Assembly: GCF_900497595.1 (NCBI RefSeq)
Contig: NZ_UFQO01000001.1
Span: 310,001 to 374,000 of the forward strand
Reading direction: 5' to 3'
Source of the DNA: Treponema pectinovorum
GTDB lineage: Bacteria > Spirochaetota > Spirochaetia > Treponematales > Treponemataceae
Length of the DNA stretch: 64,000 nt
Under the pieces are notes generated by a model. It searched no databases and was not told where the DNA came from. It worked only from the letters and a program-made list of their open reading frames with translations. A program made the position numbers and the translations under genes. This document shows positions 17,467 to 25,828 of the stretch, in pieces (the first letter of the stretch is position 1; every line of letters starts with the position of its first letter).

Positions 17467-18346
17467 CCAGATAGATTTTCATGCAGACGATTATGCTTTA
17501 TCACAAAATTCTGACGATGACATAATCTGTCTTTGCAAGGAAGGAAAACTCGACAGCATAAGTATCATTCCAAATTTAGAAATTTTTGAAAGCAGTGTTT
17601 TAAAATTAAAGGAAGCACAAAAATCATTTTCCAAAATAATAAAAGTTTCTGTTCACTTAAATTTTATGGAAGGAAAACCTGTATCCAATCGCGAATTGGT
17701 TAGGGATTTGGTTGATGAAAAAGGCTTTTTCTGCGTTAGTTGGGGAAAACTTTTAATGTGGAACTATAACCTATTCAAAAGAAAAAAAATAAAAGAACAA
17801 CTTGCACGAGAAATATCTGCACAGATAGAAAAATGCATTAAAGCAGAAGTTTCAGATATTGATTGTTTAAGAATCGACAGCCACCAGCATCCACACATGA
17901 TTCCTATCTTTAAAGAAGCGATTTTTGATGCGATAAAAGATAAAAATTACAAAGTAGAATATATAAGAAATACTAACGACCCGATAAGTTTTTATAAAAA
18001 ATCAAAATCTGAAAAAACAAATTTTAGCAATGTCTTAAAGTGTTTGATTTTAAATCACTATTCAAAAAGTTTTTCTAAAATACTAAAAAGGAACAATCTT
18101 CCAGACAGTTATCTTTGTGGAGTTTATTATAGCGGCAAAATGGACGAAAGAATTGTAAACGCACTCCCCATTTTTAAAAGAGAAGCAGTAAAACGCAACC
18201 GCAAATTTGAACTTTTATTTCATCCAGGCAGAATGCTAAAAGAAGAGCTCACACAAGAATTTACAAAAGAAGGTTTTGTGGAATTTCATCTGTCCGAAAA
18301 TCGAAAAGTTGAATATTCCACCTGTAAAAATATGAAAAAGGATTGA
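17450..18346 (+). CDS. ChbG/HpnK (YdjC-like) family carbohydrate deacetylase
   Basis: Predicted metal-dependent amide hydrolase that removes acetyl groups from N-acetylated sugars. DFHADDYALS provides the paired Asp metal ligands near the N-terminus, RIDSHQHPHMIPI the His ligands, and LLFHPGRM a C-terminal His. The GTG start at 17450 gives 298 aa; a TTG at 17459 with GGTGA in front is an equally good start. It overlaps the GtrB-like gene by 8-17 bases, so it may deacetylate the lipid-linked sugar that GtrB makes, much as ArnD acts on Ara4N precursors (inference). Confidence 0.82.
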   Translation: MRKLSSQIDFHADDYALSQNSDDDIICLCKEGKLDSISIIPNLEIFESSVLKLKEAQKSFSKIIKVSVHLNFMEGKPVSNRELVRDLVDEKGFFCVSWGKLLMWNYNLFKRKKIKEQLAREISAQIEKCIKAEVSDIDCLRIDSHQHPHMIPIFKEAIFDAIKDKNYKVEYIRNTNDPISFYKKSKSEKTNFSNVLKCLILNHYSKSFSKILKRNNLPDSYLCGVYYSGKMDERIVNALPIFKREAVKRNRKFELLFHPGRMLKEELTQEFTKEGFVEFHLSENRKVEYSTCKNMKKD

Positions 18347-18349
18347 TTT

Positions 18350-20095
18350 GTGACTAACAACATTATTCAAATAAAAAAAAATAATCTTGTACTATTTATT
18401 TTATCTGTAATAACTTTCCTATTTTTTGCTACCTTATCTTTTAATTATACAAGCAGTCTAATAATCGATTCAATGGATAAGATTATAGGCAGAACTTTAC
18501 GAGATCCTCAAAAATGGTCAAGGATAATAAAAGGCATATTGCACATACCTGTTTTTTTCTGCGCAATTTTTATTTTTAATAATTTTTTTGCACTTGGAAT
18601 AAAAAACGCACAAAAAACAAAACAAATTTTTTACAACATTTTTTCAAAATTTAAAAAATCAGATTTTATCGTCTTCATTCTTGTTTTTACGTTTTTCTTT
18701 TTCATCGCTTATTATAAAATTATCGATGCTGACTTTTATTATGCAGATGACAAAGCAAGGTTGATAGGAGACGATAAATCTTCATGGATTTCTTTTGGAA
18801 GATACGTTTCGGAGTTTTTATCAATTCTTGTTCATACATCTTTTCCACTAGCAGATGTCGCACCTTTAACTCAATTTATTTCAATATTCATAATGGCTTT
18901 TTCATTGATGATTTTAACTTTAGTTTTAGGTGTTGGGTTGAAAATTTTAAAGGCAATTCCTTTGACATTTCTTTTTATCTCTCCTTTTTTCTCGCAAGCT
19001 TTTTCTTATAGATTTGACAGCATATACATGACTCTTGCTGTTTTTTTTGCATTGCTACCTTTTTTGTTCAAAGAAGATAAAATCACATACATATATTCAT
19101 CCATCGTATTTTTAGTGCTTTCATGCATGTGCTATCAAGCGGCAACATCTGTCTATATTGTTTTGGTAATTTTTATAAGCTTAGACAGAATAAAAAACAA
19201 TCAAAACATAAAAGAATCAATTTATTTCATCCTTATTTCTGCAATTTCTTTTTGCTCAGCTCTTCTCATCTATAAATTTCTGTTCGATTGCCCTCCTGCT
19301 CCAAAATATTTTGTTCCATCTACAGAAGAAAATTATTTTTCAACTTTGGTTTCAATAAAAATGATTCCCCAAAATATTAAAAATTATGTTTTGATTGTTG
19401 CAAATAATGTCGGGGGAATTTGGATAAAAGTTTTTATAATTTGTTCTGCAATAATCTACTTTGTATTTTCAATAAAAAATTCAAAAATCAATAAACTTAT
19501 TTTTTCAGCACTTTCTATTGTGTCTATAGACCTAGCATTTATACTTTCTTTTGGACCATATATGATATTTGAAAAAACTTTGCTCGCTCCAAGAGTTTTC
19601 ATGGGTTTCAATATGTTTGTTGGTCTTATTTTATTTTTTTGTATAAAAGATATATTCTTGACCACCGCTTCGATAAAAAGTAAATGGTTATTTTCAATTC
19701 CAACGCACTTTGTTATATATGGTTGCATAACCTTTCTATATGTTTACGGAAATTGCCTTTCTCATCAAAAAGAATATTCAGATTTTAGATTCCAACTTAT
19801 CATAAACGATATGAATGAATATATAAAAGAAGGTGATATTTATATCTCTTTTACAGGAGAATCTACAGAATACTGCCAAGCCTTAGATGTTGCTGTAAAA
19901 CAGTATCCTATAATAAATATACTTTTGGAAAATCAACCTTCGCCAAATTCCTCTTGGAATGATGACTATCTATATAAATTTAATTTAGTTTCGGAGCAAG
20001 GAAATTCAAAAGAAAAACTTCCGCTGTTAAAAGAATCCTATTATCATGATTTATATGGAAAGGATAACCATTTTGTTGTAAATCTAAAAAGATAA
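18350..20095 (+). CDS. GtrII-like membrane glucosyltransferase, copy 1
   Basis: A 581-aa polytopic protein of about 10-12 membrane segments. The first long extracytoplasmic loop has DDKARLIGDD, WISFGRYVSEFLSILVHTSF and DVAPLTQFIS, the layout of the glucosyltransferase domain (Glucos_trans_II/GtrII family). That family transfers a sugar from polyprenyl phosphate to surface glycan on the periplasmic side. The start is GTG with AAGG in front, 3 bases after the deacetylase stop. It is a clear paralogue of the next gene. Confidence 0.75.
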   Translation: MTNNIIQIKKNNLVLFILSVITFLFFATLSFNYTSSLIIDSMDKIIGRTLRDPQKWSRIIKGILHIPVFFCAIFIFNNFFALGIKNAQKTKQIFYNIFSKFKKSDFIVFILVFTFFFFIAYYKIIDADFYYADDKARLIGDDKSSWISFGRYVSEFLSILVHTSFPLADVAPLTQFISIFIMAFSLMILTLVLGVGLKILKAIPLTFLFISPFFSQAFSYRFDSIYMTLAVFFALLPFLFKEDKITYIYSSIVFLVLSCMCYQAATSVYIVLVIFISLDRIKNNQNIKESIYFILISAISFCSALLIYKFLFDCPPAPKYFVPSTEENYFSTLVSIKMIPQNIKNYVLIVANNVGGIWIKVFIICSAIIYFVFSIKNSKINKLIFSALSIVSIDLAFILSFGPYMIFEKTLLAPRVFMGFNMFVGLILFFCIKDIFLTTASIKSKWLFSIPTHFVIYGCITFLYVYGNCLSHQKEYSDFRFQLIINDMNEYIKEGDIYISFTGESTEYCQALDVAVKQYPIINILLENQPSPNSSWNDDYLYKFNLVSEQGNSKEKLPLLKESYYHDLYGKDNHFVVNLKR

Positions 20096-20170
20096 TTTTG
20101 AAAGATACCTTTATAATCATTTTTACAATTACTGAATAAAAAAGACCATAACCGAAAAATTGGAGAAAAT

Positions 20171-21919
20171 ATGAAAAAACAAAATAAAATAATCACCTTA
20201 ATTTTTTCTAGCCTCATAATATTAGCGCTTATTCCTTGTCTTTTTCCTCAGATTCAACATCTAGCGGTTTTATTTGTAGAAAAACTAAAACACGATGACA
20301 TACACGATTCCTTTTGGATGAAACAGATGTTCGCATTTGCAGCATGCGCAATATTTACGATATTGGTTATAAATGCAGTTTTATTTACGCAAAAAGGCAG
20401 AAAAATATTTGAACACAATATAGCATCGTTCAAAAAAATATTCGCTTTGATTAAAGATAATAAAAAGTATCTATTTACAATCTTTCTTTTATATTTATTT
20501 GGCTATATAACAATCTTTCGTGCAAATTTTTGGAACAAAGCGATTGATGACCTTGCAAGGCAGATAGAAGGTTCTCGAGATTGGATGAATTGGTACAGAT
20601 ATATTTCTGAAATAGGCTCTATTTTTCTCCATACATCAAAGCAGTTAATTGATATAGCACCTCTAACGCAGTTGATTGCAACTTTTTTTATTGCCCTAGC
20701 CTCATTCTTCATAATCCACATATTCAATAAGAGGTTCACTTATTTTTCGTGCATAGCATCTTTACCAGTGGGATTGTTTCCATACTTTCTTTCAAATCTA
20801 TCCTACAGATACGATTCTCCTTATATGGGGCTTGCAGTTTTAGTTAGCATAATTCCTTTCCTCTTTATTGAAGATAAAACGACTTTCATCACGACTTCTG
20901 TTTTGTGTTTATTTTTTATGTGTACTTCATATCAATCCGCATCCGGTATATATATTTTTATGTCTGTACTTTGTGTTTTTAAGATGTGGACACAAGATAA
21001 AAAGCCAATACAAGAAATTTTAAAAACAACACTTATATGTGTATTGTGCTACGGATTAACGCTTTTTGTTTTTTCAAAACTTTTCATTCCAAAACCAGAT
21101 TACGAAGTTTATGCAGACGAAGCGATAAACATCTCTTGCCTAATTCAAAACGCAATAACATATATAAAAAATCTTTTGGCACACTTGTCTGGAACTCCAA
21201 TTTTCTATTTTTCGATGCTAGTTTTTGTTATCTTTATTGTTCATTCTTTTATCAATACAAATATCAATTGTTTATTTTCAAGTTTTCTTTCTATCCTCGT
21301 ACTTGTTATAGCGCTCCCTTTTACCTTTGGCTCTTATCTTGCCTTGGAAAAACCACTATATTCAGCAAGGGCTTTTATCGGAATTGGAGTCTTCATTGGC
21401 TGTCTTTGTGTAATTTTATTAGATAGTGAAAGTTCAAAATCAAAGAAAATCTTAAACCTTTCAAAAATTGCAACATTTTGTCTTTCATGGTGCTTGATTG
21501 CGTTTTCGTTCGCTTATGGAAATGCACAAGCAGATCAAAAAGATTATATACAATTTAGGACAACACTTTTATTAAAAGACCTTTCTGAAGTTGTCGCAGA
21601 TACAGATAAAGATGTTGAACTTCTATTTGCTGGTGATATTGGGCACTCAAGAACTGTTAAAAACCTTATTGAAGTATATCCTGTTGCAGAAGAATTAATT
21701 GACATTGGTTTAACACCTCATAGACCTTCAGAATTCATATTGCAATCTTACAATTTTTGCGAATTAAAGGCTGGAACAAATAACGATTTTAGAAAAGCAG
21801 ATTTTCCAGTTTTGATTGATAATCAATACAATAAAATTCAAGGTGAAAACAACAGATATCTTATAACTTTTAAAAATCCGCATTTTAAAGTTATACGGAC
21901 AAGAAATATAGAAGGATAA
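20171..21919 (+). CDS. GtrII-like membrane glucosyltransferase, copy 2
   Basis: A 582-aa paralogue of the preceding protein with the same membrane layout. Matching blocks include IDDLARQIEGSRDWMNWYRY, ISEIGSIFLHTSKQLIDIAP and SYRYDSPYMGLAVLV, and a shared C-terminal soluble part around QKDYIQFRTTLLLKDLSE. Divergence is substantial, so the duplication is old or the copies use different acceptors. GGAG lies 5 bases before the ATG. A TATAAT at 20112-20117 lies in the gap but lacks a -35. Confidence 0.75.
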   Translation: MKKQNKIITLIFSSLIILALIPCLFPQIQHLAVLFVEKLKHDDIHDSFWMKQMFAFAACAIFTILVINAVLFTQKGRKIFEHNIASFKKIFALIKDNKKYLFTIFLLYLFGYITIFRANFWNKAIDDLARQIEGSRDWMNWYRYISEIGSIFLHTSKQLIDIAPLTQLIATFFIALASFFIIHIFNKRFTYFSCIASLPVGLFPYFLSNLSYRYDSPYMGLAVLVSIIPFLFIEDKTTFITTSVLCLFFMCTSYQSASGIYIFMSVLCVFKMWTQDKKPIQEILKTTLICVLCYGLTLFVFSKLFIPKPDYEVYADEAINISCLIQNAITYIKNLLAHLSGTPIFYFSMLVFVIFIVHSFINTNINCLFSSFLSILVLVIALPFTFGSYLALEKPLYSARAFIGIGVFIGCLCVILLDSESSKSKKILNLSKIATFCLSWCLIAFSFAYGNAQADQKDYIQFRTTLLLKDLSEVVADTDKDVELLFAGDIGHSRTVKNLIEVYPVAEELIDIGLTPHRPSEFILQSYNFCELKAGTNNDFRKADFPVLIDNQYNKIQGENNRYLITFKNPHFKVIRTRNIEG

Positions 21920-21956
21920 TTTATTTGATTTTTATATAAAAAAATTGGAATAAAAA

Positions 21957-23015
21957 ATGATAGTGATTAACGGTTCTTTTCTGTGCCGAAGTTTGACTGG
22001 TATAGAGCGATTTGCTTTTGAAATATGTAAAAATCTCGACAATCTTGTTAGCAAAGATGAAATTGCAATTTTCATTCCTAAAAATGCAAAAGCAAAGATT
22101 GAATATAAAAACATAAAATGCATTTATTCAAAAAAAAATTGTAAAAGCTTTCCGATTTGGGATCACATCACTTTTCCTATTTTTCTTAAAAAAAACGGCT
22201 TTATTCCGCTCGATTTTGCAAATGTAACTCCGCTTTTTGCTCCAGGTCTTGTTTTTATTCACGATATTTACGCAAAAGTTTTTCCAAAAGATTTTAATTC
22301 ATTTAAAGAAAAATTGATAAAAACATATATGTGCTCCATGTATAAGCATGCTGTAAAATACGCAAAAAAACTTATGACAGTAAGCGAATTCAGCAAAATC
22401 CAAATTGCAGAAGTTTACAATGTAGATAAAAATGAAATTTCTGTAGTTCCAAATGGCTGGGATCATTTTAAAAATATAGATGAAGATAAATCCATTCTCG
22501 AAAAGTTCCCAAAATTAAACGGAAAAGAATTCTATTTTACGTTGGGAAGCCTTCAAAAACGCAAAAATTTAAAATGGATTGCTCAATATGCAAAAAATCA
22601 TCCAGACGAGTTATTTGCTGTTTCTGGAAAAATCGTTTCTGGAATGGAAAGCAAAGAAATAAACGACTTAAAAACTTTGCCAAATGTAGTGCTACTCGGT
22701 TACGTTTCAGACGGAGAAGTAAAAACTCTGATGAAAAAATGCACGGCGTTTATTTTTCCAAGTTACTATGAAGGCTTTGGAATTCCTCCACTCGAAGCAC
22801 TTTCCGTTGGTGCACAAATTGTAGTTTCAAATGCCTCTTGTCTGCCAGAAATCTACGGAAAAACAGCTCACTATATAGACCCAAATAATCCTGAAGTTTC
22901 GCTGGAAGAGATTTTAGCGCAACCAGTTTCTTCGCCAGAAAAGATTTTAGAATATTACACCTATAAGAATTCCGCCAAAAAATTGTATGGAATACTCAAA
23001 GACTGTAACTATTGA
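21957..23015 (+). CDS. GT4-type glycosyltransferase
   Basis: A retaining GT-B transferase of 352 aa. The N-terminus VINGSFLCRSLTGIERFAFE and FIHDIYAKVFPKDF match the WbpY/WbaD-like mannosyltransferase style. The C-terminal domain has YFTLGSLQKRKNLKW, FPSYYEGFGIPPLEALSVGA (the EGFGxPxLEAL motif) and NASCLPEIYG. GDP-mannose from manA/manC is a plausible donor, but the sequence does not prove it. A new promoter starts right after this gene. Confidence 0.82.
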   Translation: MIVINGSFLCRSLTGIERFAFEICKNLDNLVSKDEIAIFIPKNAKAKIEYKNIKCIYSKKNCKSFPIWDHITFPIFLKKNGFIPLDFANVTPLFAPGLVFIHDIYAKVFPKDFNSFKEKLIKTYMCSMYKHAVKYAKKLMTVSEFSKIQIAEVYNVDKNEISVVPNGWDHFKNIDEDKSILEKFPKLNGKEFYFTLGSLQKRKNLKWIAQYAKNHPDELFAVSGKIVSGMESKEINDLKTLPNVVLLGYVSDGEVKTLMKKCTAFIFPSYYEGFGIPPLEALSVGAQIVVSNASCLPEIYGKTAHYIDPNNPEVSLEEILAQPVSSPEKILEYYTYKNSAKKLYGILKDCNY

Positions 23016-23039
23016 GATAAAAGCCTGTTTTTGTCAATG

Positions 23040-23068
23040 TTGAACAAAAAAAATTATTGTGTTATAAC
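23040..23068 (+). promoter_or_regulatory. promoter of the YidC-like/phosphotransferase operon
   Basis: TTGAAC (23040-23045), a 17-base spacer, and TATAAC (23063-23068) with a TGT extension in front. Spacing is ideal and the start at 23100 lies 31 bases downstream, so this should launch the 23100-29040 operon independently of the upstream genes. Confidence 0.55.
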
Positions 23069-23099
23069 GGTCAATATTTTCTGGAGATTTTAAGCATAC

Positions 23100-25808
23100 A
23101 TGTCATTTTCAAGTATTTTGTATACCCTTGTTTTATACCCACTGGTTCAAGTAATTGAAATCGCTTTTCGTATTTTTGACAAACTTTTTGATAATACAGG
23201 CATCGCTGTTATTGGCGTAAGTTTTACAGTAACCATATTGTGTCTTCCATTATACATAGTTGCAGAGCACTGGCAGCAAATTGAGCGTGATGTTCAAAAA
23301 AAATTAAAACCTGGCATAGCTCGAATAAAAAAGACCTTTTCTGGCGATGAGCAATACATGATATTAAGCACATTTTACCGCCAAAATCACTATCATCCTT
23401 TAATGGCATTACGCTCAAGTTTTGGTCTTTTAATACAGATTCCTTTTTTTATGGCAGCGTATTCCTGCCTCTCTAAGATGCCTGCCTTGCAAGGAGAATC
23501 TTTTTTGTTTATCACGGATATGGGAAATCAGGATGCGATTTTTCATATCGGAAACTTTCCTGTAAATATACTTCCAATAGCGATGACGGTTATAAACATA
23601 ATCGCTGGGGCAATTTATACGAAAGGGTTTCCCATTAAAGAAAAAATCCAAATTTATGGCATGGCGCTCGTTTTCCTGGTAATCTTGTATTCAAGTCCTG
23701 CTGGGTTGGTTCTTTATTGGACGATGAATAATGTTTTTTCTCTCGTTAAAAATATCTTCTACAAGTTAAAAAATCCTTTAAAAGTTCTTTATTATTGTGC
23801 TATAGCAGGAATTCTTTTTATTGCAGTTTATGTCCTTTTTATTTACGACGGAGGGGCGAGCATGCAAAAGCGTTTAAAAGCGGTAATTCCTATGCTGATG
23901 ATTTTGCCAATTCCTTTGTATCTAAAACTTATAAAGTGGTTTTTGGATTTTCCTCTTTCAAGCCTTGTAGAAAATAAAAAGTTGCGATTGAATCTGTTTT
24001 TATTTTCAAGCCTTGCACTTACGGTTTTAGCAGGTCTTGTTTTGCCATCTTCATTGATTTCTTCTTCAACTCAAGAATTTTCAAATGTGGGAACTTTGAC
24101 CTCGCCTACGATTTATTTTAACTGGTCATTTTGGCAGGCCGCAGGTCTTTTCTTATTTTGGCCGTGTTGTATTTATTTTCTTTTTGGGAAAAAATTGCAG
24201 TCGATTATAGCCTGTTTTTTTGCGATTGCTCTTTCTTGTGCAGTTATAAACGCCTTTGCTTTTAACGGAAATTATGGCTCAATGGACATAACCTTAAAAT
24301 TTATAGGCGGAATGAATAACCCATCAAAACTATTTATGCTTGCAAATACGCTGGTTATCCTTTTAACTGCTGTGATAATCATCGGTTTATTCAAATTTAA
24401 AAAAGCCAAAATCGTAAATTCTTTGATTTTGATTGCGCTCTTTTCTTTTGTCGCACTTTCAACGATAAACATCACAAAAATAAAAAAAGCGTATGCTGAA
24501 TATTCAAAAATCGTTGCTTCAAAAAACGGCAAAGCAGAAATGAAAAGCGATTTATCAGCTAAATTTCATTTTTCAAAAACTGGCAAAAATATTGTGCTTG
24601 TAATGCTAGACAGAGCGGAAAGTTCTTATTTTGAAGATATTTTGCATGACAGACCAGAATTGTATGATATTTACAGTGGCTTTACTTTTTACAGAAACGC
24701 TTTATCATGCAATGGGCACACTTTGATGGGCTCACCCGCAGTCTACGGCGGTTATGAATATACCCCAGACGAAATCAACAAACGCTCAGATGTACCATTA
24801 AAACAAAAACACAACGAAGCATTACAAGTTTTACCAACTATTCTGACAAAACAAGCAAATTTCAATGCAACCCTAACAGACTTATCTTGGGCAAATTATA
24901 GCTACGATGCTGATATGAGAATATTTGAAGGGAAAGAAAATATCCAAGGCTATAAATTATGTGGAAGATATACAGGAGATTTTAAAAAACAATTTTTAGG
25001 TTCGGCAAAAACAGGATTTCTTTCAGACGGTTTAAAACGAAATCTTTTTTGGGTGAGTTTATTTAGAACTTCTGCTGCAATCGTTAGACCTGTCGTGTAT
25101 TATAAAGGTTCGTGGTGGGCAAATGAAATAACAAGCGACGTAGATTTATTCGTAGACTGGTATGCAATTCTTCATTACTTGCCACAGATTACGGATTTTT
25201 CAAACGAAAAAGATAATCTAATTGTTATGACAAATGAAACAACTCACACAGGACAAGACATATCTTATATGAACTTAACTGATGAAAAAAGTCTTTCTGT
25301 AAAAACAAAAGAAGATGATTGTTATGCTATAGATGTTGTTTCTCTTGAAGCGTTGGGAAGATGGTTTTCTATGCTAAAAGAAAATGGCGTCTACGATAAC
25401 ACAAAGATTGTAATAGTCGCAGACCACGGAATTGGCTACGGAGCAAGAAGTAAAAAAGATTATGATGTTCCAGATGTAAACGGATATCCAAAAGATCACT
25501 TAAATCCACTTTTCCTCGTAAAAGATTTTAATGCCACTGGAAAATTAAAAACCGATATGACCTTTATGACAAATGCAGACACAATCGAGTTTCTTTTAAA
25601 AGATGTCGTAGAAAATCCAGTAAATCCTTTTACCAATAAAAAAATAACATCTGAATCAAAAAAAGACGGTGTCATTGTTACAATAGATGATATGTTTATG
25701 CCACATCACACTAGAAGCAAATATGTTTTTACTGTGGATAAAGATTCTTGGTATAAAGTTAAAGACGATATATTTAAAGATGAAAATTGGCAACCTTATC
25801 AAAAATAA
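23100..25808 (+). CDS. YidC/Oxa1-like domain fused to an LTA-synthase/sulfatase-like phosphotransferase domain
   Basis: A 902-aa two-part protein. Residues 1-230 align by eye with YidC: a first core helix ending CLPLY, then HYHPLMALRSSFGLLIQIPF and SSPAGLVLYWTMNNVFSLVK. The arginine of the YidC groove falls at Thr45. Residues 235-470 hold about six to seven membrane helices. Residues 490-900 form an alkaline-phosphatase-superfamily domain: VLVMLDRAESSYF (Asp504), CNGHTLMGSPA (candidate nucleophile Thr541), VADHG (Asp775, His776) and KDHLNPLFL (His800). I infer a membrane enzyme that adds a phospho-group to a glycan outside the cytoplasm. A plain insertase or sulfatase label would each describe only half. 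The nearest GGAG is 13 bases before the ATG. Confidence 0.75.
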   Translation: MSFSSILYTLVLYPLVQVIEIAFRIFDKLFDNTGIAVIGVSFTVTILCLPLYIVAEHWQQIERDVQKKLKPGIARIKKTFSGDEQYMILSTFYRQNHYHPLMALRSSFGLLIQIPFFMAAYSCLSKMPALQGESFLFITDMGNQDAIFHIGNFPVNILPIAMTVINIIAGAIYTKGFPIKEKIQIYGMALVFLVILYSSPAGLVLYWTMNNVFSLVKNIFYKLKNPLKVLYYCAIAGILFIAVYVLFIYDGGASMQKRLKAVIPMLMILPIPLYLKLIKWFLDFPLSSLVENKKLRLNLFLFSSLALTVLAGLVLPSSLISSSTQEFSNVGTLTSPTIYFNWSFWQAAGLFLFWPCCIYFLFGKKLQSIIACFFAIALSCAVINAFAFNGNYGSMDITLKFIGGMNNPSKLFMLANTLVILLTAVIIIGLFKFKKAKIVNSLILIALFSFVALSTINITKIKKAYAEYSKIVASKNGKAEMKSDLSAKFHFSKTGKNIVLVMLDRAESSYFEDILHDRPELYDIYSGFTFYRNALSCNGHTLMGSPAVYGGYEYTPDEINKRSDVPLKQKHNEALQVLPTILTKQANFNATLTDLSWANYSYDADMRIFEGKENIQGYKLCGRYTGDFKKQFLGSAKTGFLSDGLKRNLFWVSLFRTSAAIVRPVVYYKGSWWANEITSDVDLFVDWYAILHYLPQITDFSNEKDNLIVMTNETTHTGQDISYMNLTDEKSLSVKTKEDDCYAIDVVSLEALGRWFSMLKENGVYDNTKIVIVADHGIGYGARSKKDYDVPDVNGYPKDHLNPLFLVKDFNATGKLKTDMTFMTNADTIEFLLKDVVENPVNPFTNKKITSESKKDGVIVTIDDMFMPHHTRSKYVFTVDKDSWYKVKDDIFKDENWQPYQK

Positions 25809-25828
25809 ACTTATGGAGATTTTTAAAG

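Noticed and set aside
20112-20117. TATAAT in the gap between the two GtrII-like genes
   Set aside because: No -35 at any normal spacing and no TGN extension; AT-rich DNA gives such hexamers often.
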